From the NCBI GenBank assembly GCA_949031345.1, contig CARNVA010000002.1, positions 120,732 to 162,673 on the forward strand: a stretch of DNA of 41,942 bases, read 5' to 3'. The position numbers were made by a program, and so were the translations under genes. Shown piece by piece: positions 16,875 to 23,828 of the stretch (positions are counted from its first letter, which is position 1; every line of letters begins with the position of its first letter). The stretch comes from an uncultured Eubacteriales bacterium (lineage in GTDB: Bacteria; Bacillota; Clostridia; Christensenellales; UBA1242). The notes below the pieces were generated by a model. That model had not been told where the DNA came from and ran no database searches. It saw only the letters and a program-made list of their open reading frames with translations.

Positions 16875-16904
16875 ATTTTAGCATAAATTTTCAATAATGT
16901 ACAA
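16875..16904 (-). promoter_or_regulatory. putative promoter for the kinase-like/tkt operon
   Basis: Minus strand: TTGTAC (16899-16904), 18-nt spacer, TAAAAT (16875-16880). The -10 ends 5 nt before the ATG, again leaderless-like, though AAGG also touches the start. Read-through from the metallo-beta-lactamase gene 46 nt upstream is possible. Confidence 0.5.
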
Positions 16905-16915
16905 TGCTTTGACTA

Positions 16916-18025
16916 TTATTTATTTTTAAATCTTGTCTTATTTATAATATTAAAAGGGTCTCTCCATATAATAAAAGTTAAAATTATAAAAATTGACAAA
17001 ATAAGCACTAAATGATTATCAGGCTTTTCTGCAATATAATATTCAATTTTATCGCCATCGACTTTCATAGCGAAATTTCCACAATCTGCTGTTGCCAATA
17101 TTTTTATATCGTTGTCTTTTATTCTATTTACAACATCAAAATTTGGTAAGATTGAGCTGTGCCCACTTGCTGATAAAATTGCATATTCAGGATTTACTAT
17201 TTCGAGAAATGCTTGTGAAGATGAGGTTGAAGAGCCGTGATGTGCCACCTTCAACACATCTGCTTTCAAAGCTTGACCAAATTCATCTAGCAAAACTTTT
17301 TCAATGCTCTCATCAATGTCACCAGTAAACAAAAATTTCTTTTCATTATAAGTAAGCATTAAAACTGCACTGTAGTTATTATCTACCGAATAACTATCAT
17401 TTTGGGGAGAAAGAAAATCAATCTTGCAACCTTCTATATTGATGGACTTTCCCTTTTCATTAAACTGAATGTCACATTTTTTCTTATAAGCACTTTTTAT
17501 GACTTCATTATAGATATTACTCATTTCTAAATTATAATCTTCTTCAATCAAATCGTTTTCTACTTCATAATTTGAATAAAGCTTTGGCCTGTATAAAGTT
17601 TTTACATTAAAATCATTGATAATCTTTGCTGCAGAGCCTATATGGTCACTATCTGCATGGGTTAAAACAAAATAATCAATTTGATTAAGCTTTTCATAAT
17701 AAAAATATTGTTTGATATAAGAAGAAACATTTCTGTAATATTTTTCTTCACCACAATCAATCATTAAAGTCTTTTTGTTTGGCAATTTTATAAGAAAAGC
17801 ATCACCATTTTCAACATCAATTACATGCACTTGAAATTCTTCATTTTTATAATTAGTGCTATATTTTGCAGGCTCAAAGAAAATTATTCCATCACATAAA
17901 AAGAAAATCAAAAGATAAAGCCCAACAAAAAATATAGTAAAAGCAAGCTTAATATAAAACTCACTTGTCACCAATGCAGATTCTTTTATTTTGTCTTTAA
18001 GTTTCTTTCGTTTATTCTTAATCAT
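16916..18025 (-). CDS. membrane-tethered ComEC-like metallo-beta-lactamase
   Basis: 369 residues. Layout: a basic N-terminus, a membrane helix (about 24-46), a metallo-beta-lactamase domain, a C-terminal helix (about 341-358) and a basic tail. Metal motifs: THADSDHIG (about 121-129), FTGDID and KVAHHGSS, matching the hydrolase domain of ComEC/Rec2. The ComEC channel helices are absent, so this is a stand-alone, two-anchor version. A nuclease or phosphodiesterase acting outside the membrane is inferred. It begins 15 nt after the patatin gene stop, with AAAGG, so they form an operon. Confidence 0.86.
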   Translation of the reverse strand: MIKNKRKKLKDKIKESALVTSEFYIKLAFTIFFVGLYLLIFFLCDGIIFFEPAKYSTNYKNEEFQVHVIDVENGDAFLIKLPNKKTLMIDCGEEKYYRNVSSYIKQYFYYEKLNQIDYFVLTHADSDHIGSAAKIINDFNVKTLYRPKLYSNYEVENDLIEEDYNLEMSNIYNEVIKSAYKKKCDIQFNEKGKSINIEGCKIDFLSPQNDSYSVDNNYSAVLMLTYNEKKFLFTGDIDESIEKVLLDEFGQALKADVLKVAHHGSSTSSSQAFLEIVNPEYAILSASGHSSILPNFDVVNRIKDNDIKILATADCGNFAMKVDGDKIEYYIAEKPDNHLVLILSIFIILTFIIWRDPFNIINKTRFKNK

Positions 18026-18040
18026 ATACCTTTGTTTAGT

Positions 18041-18868
18041 TTATCTTATAAAAATAATATCTTTATTTACTGGTTTAACTTTTACACCCTTTCTCTTATT
18101 AAAAATTTCCATAATTTGTGGCATAACATCGATGGTTGCTTTATATCCTTCTTCTATCATTTCTTCCATTCCATCTGTCCTTGTTGACTTAAATCTCTTA
18201 GTTTCTGGTGCTATCACGAGGTCAGAATTTACATAACCACGCACAGCGTTACTTTTCATTAAAATTCTTATAGAACATGAAAGGACATCCAAAATTTTAG
18301 TGCTGTCAGTACCATAAGTACGCGACTTATTCACATCAACAGAAATTACATAATCGCATCCAAAATATTTAGGAATATCTGCTGGAATGGTATTTTGAAG
18401 CCCACCATCACATAAAATCATGTTGTCATAAACAACAGGCTGGAAAACTCCTGGTACAGCGCAACTTCCCATAACAGCTTTTGCAAGATTGCCTTTTGCA
18501 AAACAAACTTCTTTCGTGGTCTTAATATCCACAGCAATAGCAGCAAATGGCTTTGGCAGCTGTTCAATATTTATATCCCCAAGATTTTTGATTACTATTT
18601 CCCCCAAAGCGTCAAGCTTTGAAGGAGTAAAAGGAATAAAGTTTTTTCTTATATCCTTTTCTTTAATGTCTTTTATAATATTATACATTTCTTTGAAACT
18701 ATAACCTGCAGCATAAAAAGCACCAGCAAGACTGCCAGCACTTGTCCCTGCAATAAAATCAAAATTTAAGCCAAACTCTTCAAAAGCTTTGATTGCGCCA
18801 AGGTGTGTGAAACCTCTTGCACCACCGCCTCCAAAAGCTACCCCGATCTTTATTTTTTTACCAAACAT
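18041..18868 (-). CDS. patatin-like phospholipase
   Basis: 275 residues. The family elements are in order: GGGGARG oxyanion loop (13-19), GTSAG with nucleophile Ser43, and the catalytic Asp in CDGG (about 153). There is no signal peptide, so it probably acts on the inner face of the membrane, hydrolysing acyl esters of phospholipids (RssA/YlbK-like). GAGG lies 4-5 nt before the ATG. It heads an operon with the metallo-beta-lactamase gene. Confidence 0.92.
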   Translation of the reverse strand: MFGKKIKIGVAFGGGGARGFTHLGAIKAFEEFGLNFDFIAGTSAGSLAGAFYAAGYSFKEMYNIIKDIKEKDIRKNFIPFTPSKLDALGEIVIKNLGDINIEQLPKPFAAIAVDIKTTKEVCFAKGNLAKAVMGSCAVPGVFQPVVYDNMILCDGGLQNTIPADIPKYFGCDYVISVDVNKSRTYGTDSTKILDVLSCSIRILMKSNAVRGYVNSDLVIAPETKRFKSTRTDGMEEMIEEGYKATIDVMPQIMEIFNKRKGVKVKPVNKDIIFIR

Positions 18869-18901
18869 AAAAACCTCATAAAATAACTTTAATACTTATA
18901 T

Positions 18902-18929
18902 AGTATAACCCAATTTTAATGAAAAACAA
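18902..18929 (-). promoter_or_regulatory. possible promoter of the patatin operon
   Basis: Minus strand: TATACT (18902-18907), with TTGTTT (18924-18929) after 16 nt. The -10 is good and the -35 is only partial. Confidence 0.42.
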
Positions 18930-18957
18930 AATAAAATTAAAAAAATAAATAAAACAC

Positions 18958-18986
18958 TTGATTTTTGGAAAATGATTTGATATAAT
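18958..18986 (+). promoter_or_regulatory. promoter of tRNA-Glu
   Basis: Plus strand: TTGATT (18958-18963), 17-nt spacer, perfect TATAAT (18981-18986), about 20 nt before the mature tRNA 5' end. Confidence 0.85.
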
Positions 18987-19007
18987 TCAAATGTTACTTA
19001 ATAATAT

Positions 19008-19082
19008 GGCCTCTTGGTCAAGCGGTTAAGACGCCGCCCTCTCACGGCGGAATCAGGAGTTCGATTCTCCTAGAGGCTACCA
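19008..19082 (+). tRNA. tRNA-Glu (anticodon CUC)
   Basis: A full cloverleaf of 75 nt including an encoded CCA. The acceptor stem GGCCTCT pairs with AGAGGCT (one G-U at the first pair). The anticodon stem CCGCC/GGCGG encloses the loop CTCTCAC with anticodon CTC. The T arm contains the canonical GTTCGATTC loop. It reads GAG. It has its own promoter and a terminator 5 nt after the CCA, so it is a single-tRNA unit. Confidence 0.95.
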
Positions 19083-19086
19083 TATT

Positions 19087-19114
19087 GGTTTGGATTTATT
19101 CCAAACCTTTTTTT
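19087..19114 (+). terminator. terminator of tRNA-Glu
   Basis: GGTTTGG (19087-19093) and CCAAACC (19101-19107) form a 7-bp stem with a 7-nt loop followed by a run of T. Confidence 0.92.
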
Positions 19115-19361
19115 ATTTTTTGTTTTCAATAATATTGATATTCCTTTCATGCCCAATTCATTATCTATTTGTTTTTATTATCAAAAAGTATTATAATTTG
19201 TCTGTTTTTTCATTTTAAAACATAAATCACTAAATAGTTAATTTGTCTAAAATATATTAAATTCGGCACATTTTTCACAAAAAATGGCTATTTTTCTGTT
19301 TTTTATGCTCTTTTGATAGTAAAAAACTTCTAATTTTTAGATTTTATAAAAAAATTTTATA
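19115..19361. other. AT-rich intergenic stretch, nothing recognised
   Basis: About 250 bp between the tRNA terminator and the small RNA promoter region. I see no frame with a plausible start and binding site, no clear promoter pair and no repeat. A/T tracts just upstream of the RNA promoter may act as UP elements. Confidence 0.5.
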
Positions 19362-19383
19362 TTTTGTAAAATATTTTACAAAA
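19362..19383. repeat. perfect 22-bp palindrome, putative operator
   Basis: TTTTGTAAAAT followed directly by its reverse complement ATTTTACAAAA. It ends 4 bp before the -35 box of the small RNA promoter. No named regulator box matches it as far as I can tell. Chance in AT-rich DNA is possible but a perfect 22-mer at this place is suggestive. Confidence 0.6.
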
Positions 19384-19387
19384 ATAC

Positions 19388-19416
19388 TTTACATATTTTT
19401 ATTGTTATGCTATTAT
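19388..19416 (+). promoter_or_regulatory. strong extended -10 promoter of a small RNA
   Basis: Plus strand: TTTACA (19388-19393), 17-nt spacer ending in TGC, then TATTAT (19411-19416). The start is predicted near 19422-19424. Confidence 0.82.
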
Positions 19417-19422
19417 ATACCT

Positions 19423-19515
19423 GTAACTGACGAAAGTCAGGTACATATAAGACGGCTTTCTCCTAAGTTAAAAAAATTAGCCGTCGGAAAAGACCTTGCT
19501 TGCAAGGTCTTTTTT
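19423..19515 (+). ncRNA. putative small RNA with anti-Shine-Dalgarno loop
   Basis: A roughly 93-nt transcript defined by an extended -10 promoter and an intrinsic terminator, with no open frame. Hairpin 1 is CTGAC, GAAA tetraloop, GTCAG (19427-19440). Hairpin 2 is a 7-bp stem, GACGGCT (19451-19457) with AGCCGTC (19479-19485). Its 21-nt loop displays TCTCCT (19459-19464), complementary to AGGAGA Shine-Dalgarno sequences, followed by an A-rich run. Hairpin 3 is the terminator. No downstream plus-strand gene follows, so a cis riboswitch is unlikely and a trans-acting regulator is inferred. I could not match it to a known RNA family. Confidence 0.72.
19488..19515. terminator. terminator of the small RNA, probably bidirectional
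   Basis: AAAGACCTTGC mirrors GCAAGGTCTTT, with T run 19510-19515 on the plus strand and a matching A run on the left. It can also end minus-strand transcripts from the 20167 gene. Confidence 0.9.
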
Positions 19516-19660
19516 GATAAATTTTTCATTTAAAAGCTGTAGTCACATTCAATAAAAAAGTAAAGTTTAAATCATTAAAAACAAAATAAAGTTGGCAGTT
19601 TTCAATTGAGGAAATTAAGATGCCAGAAATCTCTTTTTCAATTGTTACATTTTCATTTTC

Positions 19661-20167
19661 TCATATTATTTTATAATTTAAATCATTTATTGGTTGATTT
19701 AAGTTATCAAAAACTTCTATTCTAAATTGCGCTATTTCTTTCTCCATAATCAATATATTATCTTCTTGAATATAGAAACAATTATCTATATGAATAATGG
19801 AAACATGTAAATTTTCGTCATATACTTTAACATTAAAATTTTTGCTTACAGTTTGGTTTTCAATTTCGGCATAAATTGTCACTACAACCTCTCCTGCATT
19901 CAAACCTTCAATTTTATCCTTATCAATTAAGATAATTCCATCTTTATTCAACTCAAAAGAAACAGAAGCATTTTCATCATTTACTTTATAAAAGTCATGC
20001 CGACTTTCTCCCTTCCCTAAACTTATATCATCTACTTCAATAGTCAAGCTTTCTCCTATTGGCAAATCTTTTCCTTTATTAGCGCTAAGCAAAAAGACAA
20101 GCATTAAGACAATCGATAATGCCAGGATAGATAAGGCAACAATAATTGAAACAACCTTTTTATTCAT
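19661..20167 (-). CDS. small membrane-anchored Ig-like protein, possibly truncated
   Basis: 168 residues from ATG 20167. It has a membrane or signal-anchor helix (IIVALSILALSIVLMLVFLL), then a beta-rich region with GLNAGEVVVTIYAEIENQTV, the pattern of a bacterial Ig-like (BIG_2-type) domain. A similar pattern occurs in the giant lipoprotein. An extracellular location is inferred; the role is unknown. The frame upstream to 20209 is not used because the -10 box lies between it and ATG 20167. The TGA at 19661 is followed in the same frame by 44 protein-like codons to another TGA at 19526, so the gene may carry a nonsense mutation; the intact length would be about 213. Confidence 0.65.
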   Translation of the reverse strand: MNKKVVSIIVALSILALSIVLMLVFLLSANKGKDLPIGESLTIEVDDISLGKGESRHDFYKVNDENASVSFELNKDGIILIDKDKIEGLNAGEVVVTIYAEIENQTVSKNFNVKVYDENLHVSIIHIDNCFYIQEDNILIMEKEIAQFRIEVFDNLNQPINDLNYKII

Positions 20168-20176
20168 TATAGAGAA

Positions 20177-20205
20177 ATTATACAAAAATTGCCGAAAAAT
20201 GTAAA
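20177..20205 (-). promoter_or_regulatory. promoter of the 20167 gene, near-leaderless
   Basis: Minus strand: TTTACA (20200-20205), 17-nt spacer, perfect TATAAT (20177-20182). Only 9 nt separate the -10 from the ATG, and no Shine-Dalgarno sequence is present. Confidence 0.8.
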
Positions 20206-20223
20206 TCAAAAACAGATATAAAT

Positions 20224-20256
20224 AAAAAAACTACACTTAATTTAGTGTAGTTTTTA
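20224..20256. terminator. terminator of rpoBC
   Basis: ACTACAC (20230-20236) and GTGTAGT (20245-20251), extended by A and T runs, form a strong hairpin just after the rpoC stop codon. Confidence 0.9.
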
Positions 20257-20265
20257 TTATTTTAA

Positions 20266-23200
20266 TTATTCAGCTATAGCGTCAACATCAGTATCATCTT
20301 CATCTTTAATAACTACAGGCATAACTGACCTATAATTCTTAAGACCTGTTCCAGCTGGGATAAGTTTACCAATAATAACATTTTCCTTGAGACCAAGAAG
20401 ATTATCAACTTTTCCCTTTACAGATGCATCAGTAAGCGTTCTTGAAGTCTCTTGGAAAGAAGCAGCAGAAAGGAAGCTTTCTGTTGAAAGAGAAGCCTTT
20501 GTGATACCAAGAAGTATTCTCTTAACAGTGGCAGGAACACCACCTTCTTGCAAGATTCTTTCATTTTCTTCATCACACTTAAATACATCAACAATTTCAC
20601 CTGGAAGAAGTGATGTGTCACCAGAAGACTCAACTTTGACTTTCTTAAGCATTTGTCTGATAATCAATTCTACATGCTTGTCATTTACTTTAACACCTTG
20701 ACCTCTGTATGTGTCAATAACTTGTGTAAGCATATATTCTTGAAGCCCTTTCACACCTGTCATTCTAAGAAGATCAGCAGGATTTATAGCACCAGCTGTA
20801 AGCTGAGTACCAGGCGAAACCATGTTACCATTCTTGACAAGAAGAACAACCGGTTTCTTTGCTTCATATTCAACATCTCCTTCACGAGATGCAATAGTGA
20901 AATAATAATACTTAGGGTCTTGTTTAACAGTAATCTTTCCGGCAACTTCAGAAATAAGAGCTTCACCTTTTGGCTTTCTTGCTTCAAAAATTTCTTCAAC
21001 ACGAGGAAGACCTTGTGTAATATCAAGCGCAGAAGCAACACCACCAGAGTGGAAGGTTCTCATTGTAAGCTGTGTACCAGGCTCACCGATTGATTGAGCA
21101 GCAACAATACCAACAGCTTCACCAATGTTTACCATGCTCTTATTACTCAAATCTCTGCCATAGCATTTAGCACAAACGCCATGTTTGCAACGGCAGGTAA
21201 AGAGTGAACGGATTTGCACTTTAGTTAAGCCAGCTTCAGTAATCTTTGCAGCTTGCTCTTTGGTAATCATAGTATTTTGTGGAACGATAACCTCATTTGT
21301 GTTAGGGTCAACGATATCTTCAACACTAACTCTTCCATAAATGCGTTCTGCCAAGGTTTCTTGAACAGCACCATCTACAACAAGGTCAGTCACCCAAACA
21401 CCTTTCACCTTTTCACCAAGGTCAGCAAAGCAATCTTCCGTTGTCACAACTACATCTTGAGAAATATCAACAAGACGACGAGTAAGATAACCAGAGTCCG
21501 CTGTTTTAAGAGCTGTATCTGAAAGTGATTTTCTAATACCACGAGCAGTAATAAAGTATTCAATTGGAGACAAACCCTTAACGAAAGATGACTTAATAGG
21601 TCCAACCATTTCACCCGAAGCAGTAACCTTCAAACCAATCATACCGCAAAGAGAGTTGATCTGGTCAGTAGATCCACGGGCACCTGAAACATACATGATT
21701 TTGAATGGGTTGTCGTCAGCCATGTTTGCAACTACAGCTTCAACAACTTTAGACTTAGTCTCAGTCCAATATTCGTTGTTGATTTTAACCTTTTCTTCAC
21801 CAGTAATGAGACCTCTTCTGAAAAGTTTTTCATTCTCTCTTACTTTATTTTCAGTTTCAGCGATAATTTCATATTTTTCTTTTGGCTCTGTAATGTCAAA
21901 CGCATTAACAGTAAGAGCTCCTAGTGTTGCATATTTATATCCAGTTGATTTAATTTTATCAACAAGTTTAGCACACTCTGTAGTTCCATGAGTATCATAA
22001 GCCCTTGCCAAAATATTTCCTAAATCTTTCTTAACAATCTCTCTGTTAAGTTCAAGGTCACAATAATTCTCTGGGTTTGTTCTGTCAACATAACCAAGGT
22101 CTTGTGGAATTTGTTCGTTAAACAAAATTCTACCTACAGTTGTGTCAATAATTTTTGAATATTTCTTTCCATCAACAACTTTTTCAAGTCTAACTTTAAT
22201 TTTAGCTTGAAGATGAAGTCTTTGTGTATTGTAAGCAATAATTGCTTCATCTTTAGAAGCATAAATGCTGCCCTCACCTAAAGCACCTGGCTTTTCAATT
22301 GTCATATAAGCACAACCCAAAATAATATCTTGAGAAGGTGTAACAATTGGGTCACCATCAGATGGTTTTAAAATATTGTTTGATGCAAGCATTAAAGTTC
22401 TTGCCTCTGTTCTTGCATCAAGAGAAAGAGGAACATGAATTGACATTTGGTCACCGTCGAAGTCAGCGTTAAAAGCAGCGCAGACTGATGGGTGCAACTT
22501 AATTGCTCTTCCTTCAACAAGTACAGGCTCAAAAGCTTGAACAGAAAGTCTGTGAAGAGTTGGAGCACGGTTTAAGAATACAGGATGGTCTTTAATAACA
22601 TCCGCTAAAATATCCCAAACAATTGGTTCTTCTTTTTCAATCATGCGTTTTGCAGACTTAATATTATGTGACTTATTAAGGTCAACAAGTCTGTTCATAA
22701 TAAATGGTTTGAAAAGTTCAAGAGCCATTTCTTTTGGAACGCCACATTGATACATCTTAAGCTCTGGACCAACAACGATAACCGAACGACCTGAATAGTC
22801 TACACGCTTACCAAGAAGGTTGAGTCTGAAGCGACCTTGCTTACCACCCAGCATTGCTGTAAGTGATTTAAGATCTCGCTGTTTTGAGCTTTGAACAGCT
22901 TTTCCTCTTTTACCATTATCAATAAGGTTGTCAACAGCCTCTTGAAGCATACGCTTTTCGTTTCTTACGATTACATCAGGTGCACCAAGCTCCATCAATT
23001 TCTTAAGACGATTGTTTCTGTTGATAACCCTTCTGTAAAGGTCATTTAAGTCACTTGTTGCATATCTGCCACCATCAATTGGCACCATAGGTCTAAGGTC
23101 AGGTGGAAGAACAGGAATTACATCCAAAACCATCCAAGTAGGATTGTTTCCACTCTTTAAGAAAGACTCAACGACATCAAGTTTCTTAATAGCTTTAATT

Positions 23201-23811
23201 CTTCTTTGACCTTTCATAGAAAGCAAGCCCTCTTTGAGAGATTTTGCCTCTTTTTCAAGATCAACTTCAGACAAAAGTCTTTTTATCGCAGAAGCGCCCA
23301 TTCCTACTTCAAATGCATCATAGCCATATTTATCACAGGCTTCATGATATTCTTTGTCAGTAATAACTTGCTTATAAGCAAGGTCAGTGCGCTTTGGGTC
23401 TAAAACTACATAACAAACATAGTAAACAATTTGCTCAAGCACCTTTGGTGTCATTTCAAGAAGAGTTCCAATTTTAGATGGAACATTTCTGAAAAACCAA
23501 ATATGAGTACAAGGGGCAGCAAGTTCAATATGCCCCATACGCTCTCTTCTTACTTTCGCTCTTGTTACTTCAACGCCGCATTTATCACAAACTACGCCTT
23601 TATAACGGACTCTTTTATAGCGTCCGCATTGACATTCCCAGTCCTTTCTTGGTCCAAAAATCTTTTCGCAAAAAAGACCATCTCTCTCAGGCTTTTGAGT
23701 TCTGTAATTGATAGTTTCAGGTTTAGTAACCTCACCATGAGACCATTCTCTTATCTTTTCTGGTGAGGCGATTCCTATTTTTATAGAATCAAAATTGTTT
23801 AATTCAAACAT
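20266..23811 (-). CDS. rpoC: RNA polymerase subunit beta'
   Basis: 1181 residues, close to the usual length in Bacillota. It has the N-terminal zinc finger (CQCGR then CDKC, about 60-78), the catalytic NADFDGDQM with three Asp (near 449), and the second zinc site CRCKHGVCAKCYGRD (near 870). It forms the active site of RNA polymerase with beta. AAGGGG precedes the ATG. It starts 17 nt after rpoB and ends in a strong terminator; the C-terminus is acidic (DEDDTDVDAIAE). Confidence 0.98.
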   Translation of the reverse strand: MFELNNFDSIKIGIASPEKIREWSHGEVTKPETINYRTQKPERDGLFCEKIFGPRKDWECQCGRYKRVRYKGVVCDKCGVEVTRAKVRRERMGHIELAAPCTHIWFFRNVPSKIGTLLEMTPKVLEQIVYYVCYVVLDPKRTDLAYKQVITDKEYHEACDKYGYDAFEVGMGASAIKRLLSEVDLEKEAKSLKEGLLSMKGQRRIKAIKKLDVVESFLKSGNNPTWMVLDVIPVLPPDLRPMVPIDGGRYATSDLNDLYRRVINRNNRLKKLMELGAPDVIVRNEKRMLQEAVDNLIDNGKRGKAVQSSKQRDLKSLTAMLGGKQGRFRLNLLGKRVDYSGRSVIVVGPELKMYQCGVPKEMALELFKPFIMNRLVDLNKSHNIKSAKRMIEKEEPIVWDILADVIKDHPVFLNRAPTLHRLSVQAFEPVLVEGRAIKLHPSVCAAFNADFDGDQMSIHVPLSLDARTEARTLMLASNNILKPSDGDPIVTPSQDIILGCAYMTIEKPGALGEGSIYASKDEAIIAYNTQRLHLQAKIKVRLEKVVDGKKYSKIIDTTVGRILFNEQIPQDLGYVDRTNPENYCDLELNREIVKKDLGNILARAYDTHGTTECAKLVDKIKSTGYKYATLGALTVNAFDITEPKEKYEIIAETENKVRENEKLFRRGLITGEEKVKINNEYWTETKSKVVEAVVANMADDNPFKIMYVSGARGSTDQINSLCGMIGLKVTASGEMVGPIKSSFVKGLSPIEYFITARGIRKSLSDTALKTADSGYLTRRLVDISQDVVVTTEDCFADLGEKVKGVWVTDLVVDGAVQETLAERIYGRVSVEDIVDPNTNEVIVPQNTMITKEQAAKITEAGLTKVQIRSLFTCRCKHGVCAKCYGRDLSNKSMVNIGEAVGIVAAQSIGEPGTQLTMRTFHSGGVASALDITQGLPRVEEIFEARKPKGEALISEVAGKITVKQDPKYYYFTIASREGDVEYEAKKPVVLLVKNGNMVSPGTQLTAGAINPADLLRMTGVKGLQEYMLTQVIDTYRGQGVKVNDKHVELIIRQMLKKVKVESSGDTSLLPGEIVDVFKCDEENERILQEGGVPATVKRILLGITKASLSTESFLSAASFQETSRTLTDASVKGKVDNLLGLKENVIIGKLIPAGTGLKNYRSVMPVVIKDEDDTDVDAIAE

Positions 23812-23828
23812 ATCAAATCCCCTTTTTA

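Noticed and set aside
19423..19515. Possible riboswitch (guanidine-II, T-box, c-di-GMP type)
   Set aside because: The conserved loops of these families are not present, and no plus-strand gene follows the terminator.
19526..19663. TGA recoded as an amino acid
   Set aside because: Other genes here terminate at TGA in sensible contexts, including the ATGA overlap at 2244-2247.
19612..19674. Short plus-strand frame MPEISFSIVTF with GAGGA upstream
   Set aside because: Only about 18 codons, antisense to the end of the Ig-like gene and its extension, with no promoter.
20168..20209. Longer N-terminus for the small Ig-like protein
   Set aside because: The region contains the promoter -10 and most of the spacer, so it would not be transcribed.
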